DNA from: an uncultured Rhodospirillales bacterium
GTDB lineage: Bacteria; Pseudomonadota; Alphaproteobacteria; ATCC43930; CGMCC-115725
Assembly: GCA_903897565.1 (NCBI GenBank)
Contig: CAIUCF010000422.1
Span: 1 to 31,970 of the forward strand
Direction of reading: 5' to 3'
Length of the DNA: 31,970 nt
Shown piece after piece: positions 15,715 to 23,387 of the stretch. Within the stretch, counting starts at the first letter, position 1; the number at the start of each line of letters is the position of its first letter. The notes beneath the pieces are model-generated. The model was given only the letters and a program-made list of their open reading frames with translations, did not search any database and was not told where the DNA came from. A program made the position numbers and the translations under genes.

Positions 15715-16281
15715 ATGCCAGCCAGATCATCCAGCAAGTTCAGGGTCATGACCAAGGCCAGTCGCGACGCCGCGCTCGCGGCGCTGCCGACACAGGAACG
15801 GCTCTCCCAGGCCCCGGTCGAACAGGTCACCGAGCGCGACGCCGACGGCTGGCCCGTCACGCATTGCCGGGCCGTAGACACTGTCGGACGATTGATCCGC
15901 GGCGGGATGCTCGACGTTGATTGCGGTGATGCCGCCGATCGCTTCCGCCGTGATTTCCATCGCGCCCGTTTCGAGCCGCTGTGCGCGGCCGATCTCCGCA
16001 GGGTGCGCGGCGCCGGCGGGCACGAGGAGATCCTCGACGCGGTTGAGGATGCGCGGCAGCGTGTCTGGGAGGCGATGAATCACCTCGGCGGCCTGGCCAC
16101 GCCGGCGGGTTCGGTCGTCTGGCATGTGATCGGGCTGGAATCGACCTTGCGCGACTGGGCGCTGCGACAAGTGCTTGGCGCTGGGCGGACGCTGCGTCAG
16201 GAGGTTGCGACCGGTATCCTGATCGGTGCGCTTGGCGTCCTCAACGGCTACTACGGCCAACGACGTCGTCATCGGCGATGA
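15715..16281 (+). CDS. DUF6456 domain-containing protein
   Basis: The 188-residue product resembles the alphaproteobacterial DUF6456 family. The core is the segment GWPVTHCRAVDTVGRL followed by ADRFRRDFHRARFEPL and the C-terminal HVIGLESTLRDWALRQ...TGILIGALGVLNGYYG. Family members are helical, often carry DNA-binding-like segments and have no established function. The ATG at 15715 follows GGAGAG; an in-frame ATG at 15748 and one 30 bases upstream are alternatives. It is transcribed away from the S24-type regulator across shared palindromes, so the two are probably co-regulated. Confidence 0.75.
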   Translation: MPARSSSKFRVMTKASRDAALAALPTQERLSQAPVEQVTERDADGWPVTHCRAVDTVGRLIRGGMLDVDCGDAADRFRRDFHRARFEPLCAADLRRVRGAGGHEEILDAVEDARQRVWEAMNHLGGLATPAGSVVWHVIGLESTLRDWALRQVLGAGRTLRQEVATGILIGALGVLNGYYGQRRRHRR

Positions 16282-16360
16282 CAGGGCGACGCATCCTCTT
16301 GACGGGATGGTCGCTCGTCTGAACTCATGACCACGCGTGATGCAAGACGGAGAGAGCCTG

Positions 16361-16867
16361 ATGCGGAAGCGTGATGCCCGAGCCGCGCTCGGGATGGGGA
16401 TGGTAGCAGCTGCGCTGCTGTTCGCTGGACCGGCATCGGCGCAGGCGCCGTTGGTCGAGGGCGAGCAGAGCACTCCCGTCGGTCCGCTGATCACCGATCC
16501 TGCGGTTATCGGCCGCTGCTTGTGTGCCGGAGATCGGGTTTCCGCCGACAAGACGGCACTGGACGCGCTCGGTGGCCAATATGGCGCCGCCAAGGCTCAT
16601 GCCGAGGCTACCGCGGCAGCAGTCGCCCGCCTGCGGCCGCAGGTTCGCTCCGACAATGCCGAGCAGCTGGACGCATTCCGCCGTCTCGTCGTCGAAAGTC
16701 AGCACGCCGAGAGCGATCTCTACGGCAAGGCACAGCCGGCCTACGCGGCCGCGGTCGCGCGCTACAATCAATCAGTCGCGGCGTATAACGAAGGCTGCGC
16801 GGGCTTGCCGATGGACAAGGCGTTGCAGGCGCGGGTGGCCCAGACCTTGGTCTGTCCGGCGCCCTGA
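16361..16867 (+). CDS. Exported helical protein of unknown function (168 aa)
   Basis: I do not recognise this protein. It begins with a basic stretch and hydrophobic core (MRKRDARAALGMGMVAAALL) and a signal peptidase site after ASAQA near residue 29. The mature part has a CLC pair, a long Ala-rich helical or coiled-coil region (about 65-140) and two further cysteines near the C-terminus. A GGAGAG ribosome binding site precedes the chosen ATG; an ATG 24 bases upstream is less likely. It ends six bases before the convergent hisI gene. A periplasmic location is expected. Confidence 0.7.
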   Translation: MRKRDARAALGMGMVAAALLFAGPASAQAPLVEGEQSTPVGPLITDPAVIGRCLCAGDRVSADKTALDALGGQYGAAKAHAEATAAAVARLRPQVRSDNAEQLDAFRRLVVESQHAESDLYGKAQPAYAAAVARYNQSVAAYNEGCAGLPMDKALQARVAQTLVCPAP

Positions 16868-16873
16868 GTGATC

Positions 16874-17281
16874 TCAATCGGTCTTGCCGTAGAGCTGGTC
16901 TGGTGAGACGACGACCGGCGCGATCTCTACCCAGGCGCCACCCTCCGCCGCGCGATAGAAGCAGGATCGCCGTCCGGTGTGGCAGGCGACCCCGGTTTGA
17001 TCGACCTGCAGCAGCAAGGTGTCGCCGTCACAGTCGAGTCGCATCGCGACCAGCTTCTGGGCCTGTCCCGAGGATTCTCCCTTGCGCCACATCGCTTGGC
17101 GCGAGCGCGACCAATAGCAGACGCGGCCCGTTTCCAGGGTCTCCAGCACCGCGTCACGATTCATCCAGGCGACCATGAGGACTTCGCCGCTGTCGTGCTG
17201 TTGCGCGATGGCGGTGACGAGACCCTGGTCATCGAACCGGATTGCGTCGAGCAGAGGGTGGGATATGGAAGGCTGGCTCAT
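16874..17281 (-). CDS. hisI: Phosphoribosyl-AMP cyclohydrolase
   Basis: HisI hydrolyses the adenine ring of phosphoribosyl-AMP in the third step of histidine synthesis. The 135-residue product has the family order: LVTAIAQQHDSGEVLMVAWMN, the TGRVCYWSRSR segment with the first zinc Cys, LDCDGDTLLLQV with the magnesium-binding Asp residues, and CHTGRRSCFYR with two more Cys. It is a single-domain HisI without the HisE pyrophosphohydrolase domain, usual in alphaproteobacteria. The start at MSQPSISHP is chosen over a GTG 51 bases upstream. It is detached from any other histidine gene in this window. Confidence 0.95.
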   Translation of the reverse strand: MSQPSISHPLLDAIRFDDQGLVTAIAQQHDSGEVLMVAWMNRDAVLETLETGRVCYWSRSRQAMWRKGESSGQAQKLVAMRLDCDGDTLLLQVDQTGVACHTGRRSCFYRAAEGGAWVEIAPVVVSPDQLYGKTD

Positions 17282-17434
17282 GGCGGCAAGATATCGTTGC
17301 AGCCGGGCCGTCCGACAAGGGGAAACTGGCACCAGAAGCGGGCAGCGGCGGCGGCGGCCTGATATTCGGGGCGCGACCTTGAGAATTTTGGCCGTCTGAG
17401 CTAAGGTCAGCCTTCGGTTTTTCTGGAGGATATC

Positions 17435-17725
17435 ATGCGTCTATCGCGGCTTTTCGCCATGGCTGGGCTGGCCTTCACCGTGCTGGGTGGCGGCGCGGCG
17501 GGCGCGCTGACCTATGATTCTCATATTTCCCGCAATGCCGACGGCTCCCCCGGCTTTCAGGATCCGGACGCGGCGCAGCAGTCGCATTTTGGCCTGACCG
17601 GGGATTCGAGCTACCGTAACGCCGCTGGCGACGAGCCTTTTCTCGGCTCGAGCGACCACAATTTTTCTGCGCCCAACCCCGGGGTCCCGTATGGCGGCCT
17701 GATCCCGGGTCAGCCTGATCGCTGA
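17435..17725 (+). CDS. Small exported protein of unknown function (96 aa)
   Basis: The product has a clear signal peptide (MRLSRLFAMAGLAFTVLGGG, likely cut near residue 24) and a short mature chain rich in Gly, Pro, Asp and Ser, with no cysteines and little predicted structure. A CTGGAGGAT ribosome binding site precedes the ATG. It ends ten bases before the hydratase-like gene on the same strand and may share its transcript. No family is recognised. Confidence 0.7.
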   Translation: MRLSRLFAMAGLAFTVLGGGAAGALTYDSHISRNADGSPGFQDPDAAQQSHFGLTGDSSYRNAAGDEPFLGSSDHNFSAPNPGVPYGGLIPGQPDR

Positions 17726-17735
17726 TCACGCCGGG

Positions 17736-18524
17736 GTGACCGAGGACGTCGCCGACAAGGCAGCGCGAATTATTCTCGGGGCCTATGCCGCGGGCCGCCG
17801 GGTCCCGCGCCTTGACCCCGCGCTCCGCCCGCAAGAACTGGGTGCGGCCTACGCCATCCAGGACCGCGTTATCCTGCATGGTGGGCCGGTCGGCGGCTGG
17901 AAGGTCGGCCGCAATCCAGTCGATGGCCTCGATACCTGTGCCCCCCTGCTGAAATTCCGGATATTTGCCGGCGGCTGCGTGCCCGCACCGGCTGATCTCT
18001 TGGGGACCGGCCTCGAGATCGAATTCGCCTTTCGGGTGGGGGACGATCTTCCCAAGCGGGAGCATCCCTACGAGATCGACGAGATTCGCGCCGCGATCGA
18101 CGGATTCCTCCCTCTGGTCGAACTGGTCGGCGGCCGTTTCGAGGACAGGGCCAGCCTGTCGCCGCTCGAACAGCTGGCCGATGGCTTCGGGGCCGCCGTC
18201 ATCGTCGGCGATCGGGTTTCGTCGTGGCGGGAGATCGATTTTCGGACGTTGCGCGCGGAACTCTGGATCGACGGCATTCGCCGGCAGGTCGCCCGGGACT
18301 GTCATCCCGCAGGCGATCCCCTGGAACTCGTGACCTGGCTCGCCAATCATCTCGCCGGCCGTACCGCCACCGGCGGTCTGCGCCGCGGTCAGGTCGTGAC
18401 CACCGGTGGCCTCGCTGGCGTGACCGCGGTGACGGGGGGCGAACGGGTCGAGGCGCGCTACGTCACGGCCGACGAACGGGAAATCGCCCGCATCGATCTC
18501 GAGTTCATGGCTGTGCCGGCCTGA
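17736..18524 (+). CDS. 2-keto-4-pentenoate hydratase-like protein
   Basis: The 262-residue product belongs to the fumarylacetoacetase-fold hydratase/decarboxylase group, which hydrates 2-hydroxypentadienoate-type intermediates of aromatic ring-cleavage pathways. Visible features are AYAIQDRVI and GGWKVGRNP near the N-terminus, the metal-binding Glu pair in GTGLEIEFAFRV and a central VELVGGRFED. The start is a GTG with a weak ribosome binding site, ten bases after the preceding gene. No other ring-cleavage genes are near, so the substrate is uncertain. It is convergent with the Bcr/CflA gene, six bases apart. Confidence 0.82.
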   Translation: MTEDVADKAARIILGAYAAGRRVPRLDPALRPQELGAAYAIQDRVILHGGPVGGWKVGRNPVDGLDTCAPLLKFRIFAGGCVPAPADLLGTGLEIEFAFRVGDDLPKREHPYEIDEIRAAIDGFLPLVELVGGRFEDRASLSPLEQLADGFGAAVIVGDRVSSWREIDFRTLRAELWIDGIRRQVARDCHPAGDPLELVTWLANHLAGRTATGGLRRGQVVTTGGLAGVTAVTGGERVEARYVTADEREIARIDLEFMAVPA

Positions 18525-18530
18525 TTGCGC

Positions 18531-19733
18531 TCAGTGTGCCGACGCCGCGACCGGATCAGCGCCGCCGAGTGAGAGTCGGGCAAACACGAGCGTACAGCCG
18601 GCGCAGCCCACGATACCAAGGATCATCGGCAACGGATCGCCATTGGCGAAATAGCCGACGATCGCCATGACGATCGAGCCGACCACAAACTGGATCGTGC
18701 CGAGCAGGGCAGAGGCGGTGCCGGCGATCGGGCCGTGGCGCTCGAGGGCGAGGACGCCGATCGTCGGATTGATCAGCCCGAGGCAGCCATATCCGAGCAT
18801 CAGCAGGGCCATCAGCACGACCAGACTGTCGCTCCCGGCCAGGGTGACGATCAGCAAGATCGCCATGATCGTCGCATAGACGCCGACGGCGCCGCGCACC
18901 ATGCGGCGTAGCCCAAATCGTCGCCCGATCCTGGCGTTGAATTGCGCCACGCCGATGAAGGCCGCCGCGTTGAGCGAGAAAGTCAGGCCGTATTGCGACG
19001 GGGTGAGGCCGTAATGGCCGATCATGACGAAGGAGGAGTTGGCGAGAAACGCGAAGAAGCTGGCGATGCCGAAGGCGCCGACCAATGCCGTGCCGAGGAA
19101 ATGGCGGTCGCACAGAAGGATACGGTAACCGCGCAACGCTGCGGCGAAGGCATTGCCGGATCCGCGCTCGGAACGGTTGGTCTCCGGCAGCAAGGTCGCG
19201 ATCATGATCATGCCGAATAGCGCGGCCAGCGTCACGGCCCAGAACACCGCGCGCCAGCCGATCCAGGCGATCACGGCGCTGCCGGCGAGCGGCGCCAGGA
19301 TCGGCGAGACGCTGAAGACCAGGGTGACGAGCGACATCAGGCGTGCGGCCTCCGTCCCGGTATGCAGGTCGCGCGCGATCGCCAGCGGCATCACCATGCC
19401 GGCACAGGCGCCGATGCCTTCAAGAAACCGGAACAGGATCAAGGTGTCGATATCCGGCGCCAGGGCGCAGCCGATGCTGCTGGCCGCGAACAGCAGCAGC
19501 CCGGCATAGAGCGGCGGCTTGCGGCCGACCCGATCGGCGATCGGGCCATAGATCAACTGCCCGGTCGCCAGCGCGATGAAGAACACCGTCAGGGTCATCT
19601 GCACCGCCGCCGGGCCGGCGCCGAGCGTGCGTCCGATCGAGGGCAATGCTGGCAGGTACATGTCGATCGCGAATGGCCCGATCGCGGAGACCAGACCGAG
19701 GATCACGGCATTGCGGTAGAGGGCGGGGGGCAT
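18531..19733 (-). CDS. Bcr/CflA-type multidrug efflux transporter (MFS)
   Basis: This 400-residue inner-membrane protein has twelve hydrophobic segments and the hallmarks of the Bcr/CflA branch of 12-segment drug:proton antiporters: FAIDMYLPALPSIGRTLG in TM1, TLTVFFIALATGQLIYGPIADRVGRK across TM2 and its loop, and FLEGIGACAGMVMPLAIARDL in TM4. Known members export bicyclomycin, chloramphenicol or sulfonamides. The chosen start is MPPALYRNAV. The open frame continues upstream through the inverted repeat, where it reads MDPRLRG, a common false N-terminus made by that repeat. No strong ribosome binding site was seen. Confidence 0.92.
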   Translation of the reverse strand: MPPALYRNAVILGLVSAIGPFAIDMYLPALPSIGRTLGAGPAAVQMTLTVFFIALATGQLIYGPIADRVGRKPPLYAGLLLFAASSIGCALAPDIDTLILFRFLEGIGACAGMVMPLAIARDLHTGTEAARLMSLVTLVFSVSPILAPLAGSAVIAWIGWRAVFWAVTLAALFGMIMIATLLPETNRSERGSGNAFAAALRGYRILLCDRHFLGTALVGAFGIASFFAFLANSSFVMIGHYGLTPSQYGLTFSLNAAAFIGVAQFNARIGRRFGLRRMVRGAVGVYATIMAILLIVTLAGSDSLVVLMALLMLGYGCLGLINPTIGVLALERHGPIAGTASALLGTIQFVVGSIVMAIVGYFANGDPLPMILGIVGCAGCTLVFARLSLGGADPVAASAH

Positions 19734-19771
19734 GCGTGGGCCTAAATTGTAGACGTTTTTTGACCTAGTTC

Positions 19772-19862
19772 CGTCGTCATACCCGCGCAGGCGGGGATCC
19801 ATCTTTGGTCGAAACCGAGACCGTGATGAGTATGGATCCCCGCCTGCGCGGGGATGACGACG
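19772..19862. repeat. Inverted repeat with 31-base arms (MDPRLRG type)
   Basis: The arms at 19772-19802 and 19832-19862 are inverted copies differing at one base (30 of 31), separated by 29 bases. Each contains GCGCAGGCGGGGATCCAT or its complement and would translate as MDPRLRG, a sequence often seen as a false start in proteobacterial annotation. The element separates two minus-strand genes and could act as a terminator as well as a dispersed palindromic repeat. Confidence 0.85.
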
Positions 19863-19870
19863 ATTTTCAC

Positions 19871-21724
19871 CTAAGCCGCGGCCTGCTCCAGCGCGTCGGC
19901 GGCTTCGAGCCAGGCCTCTTCGGCGGCCTCGATCCGCGCCGTGAAATCGGCCAATTGGCGGGTCAGCTCGACGCGGCGCGGCACCGGCAGGCTCGCCTTC
20001 GTCAATTCTTCCTCGATCCGCTTCTTCTCGTTGCCGAGCTTCTGCAGCATCGTTTCCGCCTCCTTGGCGGCTTTGCGCAGGGGCTCCAGGCTCTTGCGGC
20101 GCTCGCCGCCATTCTGCTTACCGCGCGCGGGCTCGGGTTTGCTGCTGCCGGCGCCTTTCAGCATGTATTTGCGATAATCCTCGAGATCGCCGTCGAAAGG
20201 CTTGACGTGACCATCGGCGACCAGCAGCAAGCGGTCGGCGGTGAGCTCGAGCAGGCTCCAGTCATGGCTGATCAGCACGACGGCGCCGGTATAGGAGTTT
20301 ATGGCCTCAGCCAGCGCCCGGCGGCTGTCGATATCGAGATGGTTGGTCGGCTCGTCGAGGATCAGGACGGGCGGCGCGTCATAGGTGACCAGCGCGAAAT
20401 TGAGGCGCGCGCGCTCGCCGCCCGAGAGTTCCTTGACCTTGACGAAGGCCTTGTCGCGGCTGAACCCGAAACGGCCGAGCCGCGAGCGGATCTGGGTTTC
20501 GGTCGAGCCCGGCATCAGGTTGAGCATGTGCTGGAACGGACTCTCGTCGGCTTCCATGTCTTCGATCTGGTGCTGGGCGAAGAAGCCGATGCGCAGCTTG
20601 CCGGTGCGGAACTGCGTGCCGCTCATCGGCTGCAGCCGGCCGGCGAGCAGCTTGGCGAAGGTCGATTTGCCATTGCCGTTGGCGCCAAGCAGCGCGATGC
20701 GGTCCTCGGGATCGAGGCGGATATCGATGCCCTTGAGGATCGGCTTGCCCGGCGTGTAGCCGACAGAGACGTGATCGAAGCTGATCAGCGGCGGACTCAA
20801 GGCGGGCGGATTGGGGAAGTCGAGCTGCATGCTCGGGTCTTCCGCGAGCTGCGCGATCGGGGTCAGGCGCGAGAGCATCTTGAGCCGGCTCTGCGCCTGC
20901 CGAGCCTTGGTCGCCTGGGCGCGGAAGCGATCGACGAAGGCCTGGAGGTGCTGGCGCTTGGCCTCCTGCTTGGCCGCCGCCGCCTTGCCCTGCAGCAGTC
21001 GCTCCTCGCGGGCACGCTCGAAGCCGTCATAGCCGCCGGTATAGGAAACCAACTTGCCGGCATCGAGATGGAGGATGCGGTCGACCACCGTGTTGAGGAT
21101 GTGGCGATCATGGCTGATCAGGATATAGGTGTGCGGATAGGCCTTGAGGTAGTTCTCGAGCCAGATCGAGGCCTCAAGATCGAGATGGTTGGTCGGCTCG
21201 TCGAGCAGCAGCAATTCCGGCTCGCTGAACAGCGCCGCGGCGAGCGCCACGCGCATGCGCCAGCCGCCGGAGAAGCTCGACATCGGCTGGTTCTGCATTT
21301 CCTCGGTAAAACCGAGACCTGACAGGATGATCGCGGCACGCGACGGTGCGCTATGGGCTTCGAGCTCGTAGAGCCGGGCGTGGATCTCGGCGATGCGATG
21401 CGGGTCGTCATGATCATGCTCGGCGCGGTCGGCTTCCGCCGTCAGTTCGGCCATTTCGACATGGGCTGCCAGCACGACCTGCAGCGGTGTGTCGGGCCCG
21501 CCCGGGGCTTCCTGGGCGACGATGCCGATCTTGCATTCCGCCTGCATCTCGATCTTGCCGCCATCGGGCTGGAGATGGCCAAGGATCAGCTCGAACAGGG
21601 TCGATTTACCCGTACCGTTCCGGCCCACCAGGCCGATATGCTGGCCGGCGGCGATTGAGGCGGAGGCTTCGTCGAACAGGGTGCGCCCGGCGATGCGATA
21701 GGTCAGGGAAGAAATGCTCAGCAT
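19871..21724 (-). CDS. yheS: ABC-F family ATPase, YheS type
   Basis: This 617-residue soluble protein has two ABC ATPase domains and no membrane domain, the ABC-F arrangement of ribosome-associated translation factors. Domain 1 has Walker A GRNGTGKST (34-42), signature FSGGWRMR and LLLLDEPTNHLD. Domain 2 has GANGNGKST, LSGGERARL and LILDEPTNHLD. Between them is the P-site-tRNA-interaction linker with FRAQATKARQAQSRLKML. The C-terminus is a charged coiled coil. The sequence tracks E. coli YheS throughout, including DFSGGWRMR-like and ADESPFQHM-like stretches. It probably acts on stalled ribosomes; an antibiotic-resistance role is possible but not shown. A weak ribosome binding site precedes it. 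Confidence 0.93.
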   Translation of the reverse strand: MLSISSLTYRIAGRTLFDEASASIAAGQHIGLVGRNGTGKSTLFELILGHLQPDGGKIEMQAECKIGIVAQEAPGGPDTPLQVVLAAHVEMAELTAEADRAEHDHDDPHRIAEIHARLYELEAHSAPSRAAIILSGLGFTEEMQNQPMSSFSGGWRMRVALAAALFSEPELLLLDEPTNHLDLEASIWLENYLKAYPHTYILISHDRHILNTVVDRILHLDAGKLVSYTGGYDGFERAREERLLQGKAAAAKQEAKRQHLQAFVDRFRAQATKARQAQSRLKMLSRLTPIAQLAEDPSMQLDFPNPPALSPPLISFDHVSVGYTPGKPILKGIDIRLDPEDRIALLGANGNGKSTFAKLLAGRLQPMSGTQFRTGKLRIGFFAQHQIEDMEADESPFQHMLNLMPGSTETQIRSRLGRFGFSRDKAFVKVKELSGGERARLNFALVTYDAPPVLILDEPTNHLDIDSRRALAEAINSYTGAVVLISHDWSLLELTADRLLLVADGHVKPFDGDLEDYRKYMLKGAGSSKPEPARGKQNGGERRKSLEPLRKAAKEAETMLQKLGNEKKRIEEELTKASLPVPRRVELTRQLADFTARIEAAEEAWLEAADALEQAAA

Positions 21725-22015
21725 GATGGCGGGTTAATATCACATGTTGCGCCGCAGCACGAGATTGCAAGCGAAGGAGGAGGGCAGGGTTGTGTCTGGG
21801 GGGTGTTGGTGAAGACGTAGATATCGCGGTCGAACTCGCTGAATTCGGTATCATGCCATGGTTCCGACGCCGGCAAGATTAAGGTCATAAGGTTTGTGAC
21901 GGCTGGGCAATAGTGACTCTGACCCATTTCACGGACCCCATTTCGCGGGTACTTCACGGGATTGGGGACTGCACAGGGGGCAGTGCCAGAGGAACTTAGG
22001 TAGACTCGATGGCGT
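21725..22015. other. Noncoding stretch with short repeats and lower G+C
   Basis: No gene is supported in these 291 bases. The part from 21910 to 21970 carries near-repeats: CCCATTTCACGGA (21924-21936), CCCATTTCGCGGG (21937-21949) and CTTCACGGG (21952-21960). The stretch TAGTGACTCTGACCC (21911-21925) reminds me of sequence found at ends of some insertion elements, which is recollection and not proof. GCAC...GTGC arms (21971-21986) form a small stem. Base composition is less GC-rich than in flanking genes. Confidence 0.4.
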
Positions 22016-22462
22016 TCACTGCGGAGGCTTTTGTTCCGGAACCTCATCCTCCGGGATATAGCCATTAAGATCGGATATCCGATCCTTAATGACGCTGATC
22101 TTACAGCCGTAGAAGGAAAGAGCTTCTCCTAAGCGACCAAAGTCACCCGCGTTGTAAAGCTCACAAGAAGCATCCTTCCACTTGATCCACTGGCGCTGCT
22201 CATGAAGCAGCCGCTTTGCTTCAGCGTCATCACCGTTCTCAGCGATCGCCGCCTTTGCTTGTCGCCACGCGTCGGCGAGTAAAGCTTCTTGCCGGGCTAG
22301 TTCTGTGACGCCGCATCCAGCCCAATGCGTGTTGTCTTGAAATCGCTTGAGGCACTCCTGATAGGGATCGCGTTCCTTGGCGTCTGCGGCATGCGCTGGA
22401 GTGACACAGCATAGGAAAGCCGCGGCACTGGTTGAGACCAGGATACTGTGAGCGAGCTTCAA
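22016..22462 (-). CDS. LprI-like (DUF1311) exported protein
   Basis: The 148-residue product has a signal peptide (LAHSILVSTSAAAFLCCVTP, cut after AHA near residue 25) and a helical domain resembling the lysozyme-inhibitor LprI / DUF1311 family. Conserved features are Cys residues in the DPYQECLKRF and WAGCGVTELARQE segments, the AWRQAKAAI helix, LLHEQRQWIKWKDASCELY and a final Cys in SFYGCK. Members are small periplasmic proteins, some inhibiting lysozyme. The start is TTG with a good GGGAGG upstream. Its codons are less GC-rich than those of its neighbours, suggesting recent acquisition with the surrounding noncoding DNA. Confidence 0.75.
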   Translation of the reverse strand: MKLAHSILVSTSAAAFLCCVTPAHAADAKERDPYQECLKRFQDNTHWAGCGVTELARQEALLADAWRQAKAAIAENGDDAEAKRLLHEQRQWIKWKDASCELYNAGDFGRLGEALSFYGCKISVIKDRISDLNGYIPEDEVPEQKPPQ

Positions 22463-22695
22463 GGGTGCCTCCCAAAAGACGAGGATGCGAACCTATCCTA
22501 GAAGGTATTGAATGGCTAACCCGAGCGCGAGACGCAACCGTGTCCAGCAGGCTCTGGGCTAGCCTGACGTCAGACGGTCAGAAAAGAGGCCCGAGTGATA
22601 TTGGCGATCTTGCTAACCTCGCCGACGGTATCTCAGGGGTAGGATTGCGGCGTGGAGTGCACGGTCTCCCCCATTCTTGTCGTGCGTCCCAAATA
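22463..22695. other. Intergenic region without a recognised gene
   Basis: Between the LprI-like gene and the toxin-antitoxin operator I see no supported gene, only short frames without ribosome binding sites. It probably holds the promoter of the LprI-like gene. The base composition is intermediate. Confidence 0.4.
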
Positions 22696-22721
22696 GATAT
22701 ACGCTATCGCACTAGTATATC
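22696..22721 (+). promoter_or_regulatory. Inverted-repeat operator of the toxin-antitoxin operon
   Basis: GATATAC and GTATATC form a perfect 7-base inverted repeat around 12 bases, ending 14 bases before the antitoxin start. Antitoxins of this kind bind such sites to repress their own operon. Confidence 0.6.
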
Positions 22722-22735
22722 CTAAGAGGAAGCCC

Positions 22736-22966
22736 ATGCAGGTTTCGAAATGGGGCAACAGCCTCGCGGTTCGGCTTCCCGCCAGCGTGGTCGAGGTACT
22801 CGACCTCAAGGAGGGGGATGAGATCGAGATCCATGTCGCCGATTCGGCGACGTTTGGCGTGAGCCGGAAGCCGGGGCGCGAGGCTTTGCTGGAGCGGTTG
22901 CGGGCGTTCCGCGGACGACTGCCGGCCGATTTCAAGTTCGACCGCGACGAGGCCAATGCCCGGTAG
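22736..22966 (+). CDS. AbrB/MazE-family antitoxin (VapB-type)
   Basis: The 76-residue product starts with a swapped-hairpin AbrB/SpoVT domain (MQVSKWGNSLAVRLPASVVE...LKEGDEIEIHV, residues 1-34). This binds the operator DNA and is followed by a charged C-terminal tail (residues 45-76) expected to wrap the toxin and block its active site. AGAGGA precedes the ATG. The 3' end overlaps the toxin gene by 11 bases, typical of coupled toxin-antitoxin pairs. An inverted repeat just upstream is the likely autoregulatory site. Confidence 0.88.
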   Translation: MQVSKWGNSLAVRLPASVVEVLDLKEGDEIEIHVADSATFGVSRKPGREALLERLRAFRGRLPADFKFDRDEANAR

Positions 22967-23363
22967 CTTCTTCGATACCAACGTCCTGCTTTACGTCGCC
23001 GCGGCCGACACGAGCAAGGCGGATCGTGCGCAGGAACTGCTGCGCGACGGCGGCTTGGTCAGTGTCCAGGTCTTGAACGAGATGGCCAATGTCCTGCGCC
23101 GCAAGATGCGCCTGACCTGGGCGGAAACGCACCTGTTCCTCGCGACCATCCGCGATCTGGTCTCTGTCCAGCCCCTTACCGTCGAAACCCACGAACGCGG
23201 GTTGGGTCTCGCCGAGCGTTATGGGCTTTCGATCTACGATGCGATGATCGTTGCCGCGGCCCTGGATGCGGACTGCGACATTTTGTGGTCCGAGGACATG
23301 CAGAACGGAATGACGATCGAGGGCCGCATCGCGATCGTCAATCCCTTCACGCAAACGTCTTGA
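22956..23363 (+). CDS. PIN-domain toxin (VapC-type ribonuclease)
   Basis: The 135-residue product is a PIN-domain nuclease. The acidic metal-binding residues are present: D7 in FFDTNVLLY, E42 in LNEMANVL, D95 in SIYDAMIVAAA and the pair E113/D114 in LWSEDMQNG. VapC toxins cleave tRNA or rRNA and stop growth when the antitoxin is lost. The start lies inside the antitoxin gene. All catalytic residues are intact, so it should be active. It is convergent with the downstream SDR gene. Confidence 0.9.
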   Translation: MPGSFFDTNVLLYVAAADTSKADRAQELLRDGGLVSVQVLNEMANVLRRKMRLTWAETHLFLATIRDLVSVQPLTVETHERGLGLAERYGLSIYDAMIVAAALDADCDILWSEDMQNGMTIEGRIAIVNPFTQTS

Positions 23364-23387
23364 GCAGCCAAGCCAGGCTGGGTCCCG

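Noticed and set aside
19734..19802. N-terminal extension of the Bcr/CflA transporter beginning MDPRLRG
   Set aside because: The extra residues are encoded by the inverted repeat and precede a normal transporter start.
19805..21322. Long plus-strand open frame opposite the ABC-F gene
   Set aside because: It is the antisense of a clear ABC-F ATPase, with a composition biased to Arg, Ala and Gly and no family signature; long antisense frames are common in GC-rich genomes.
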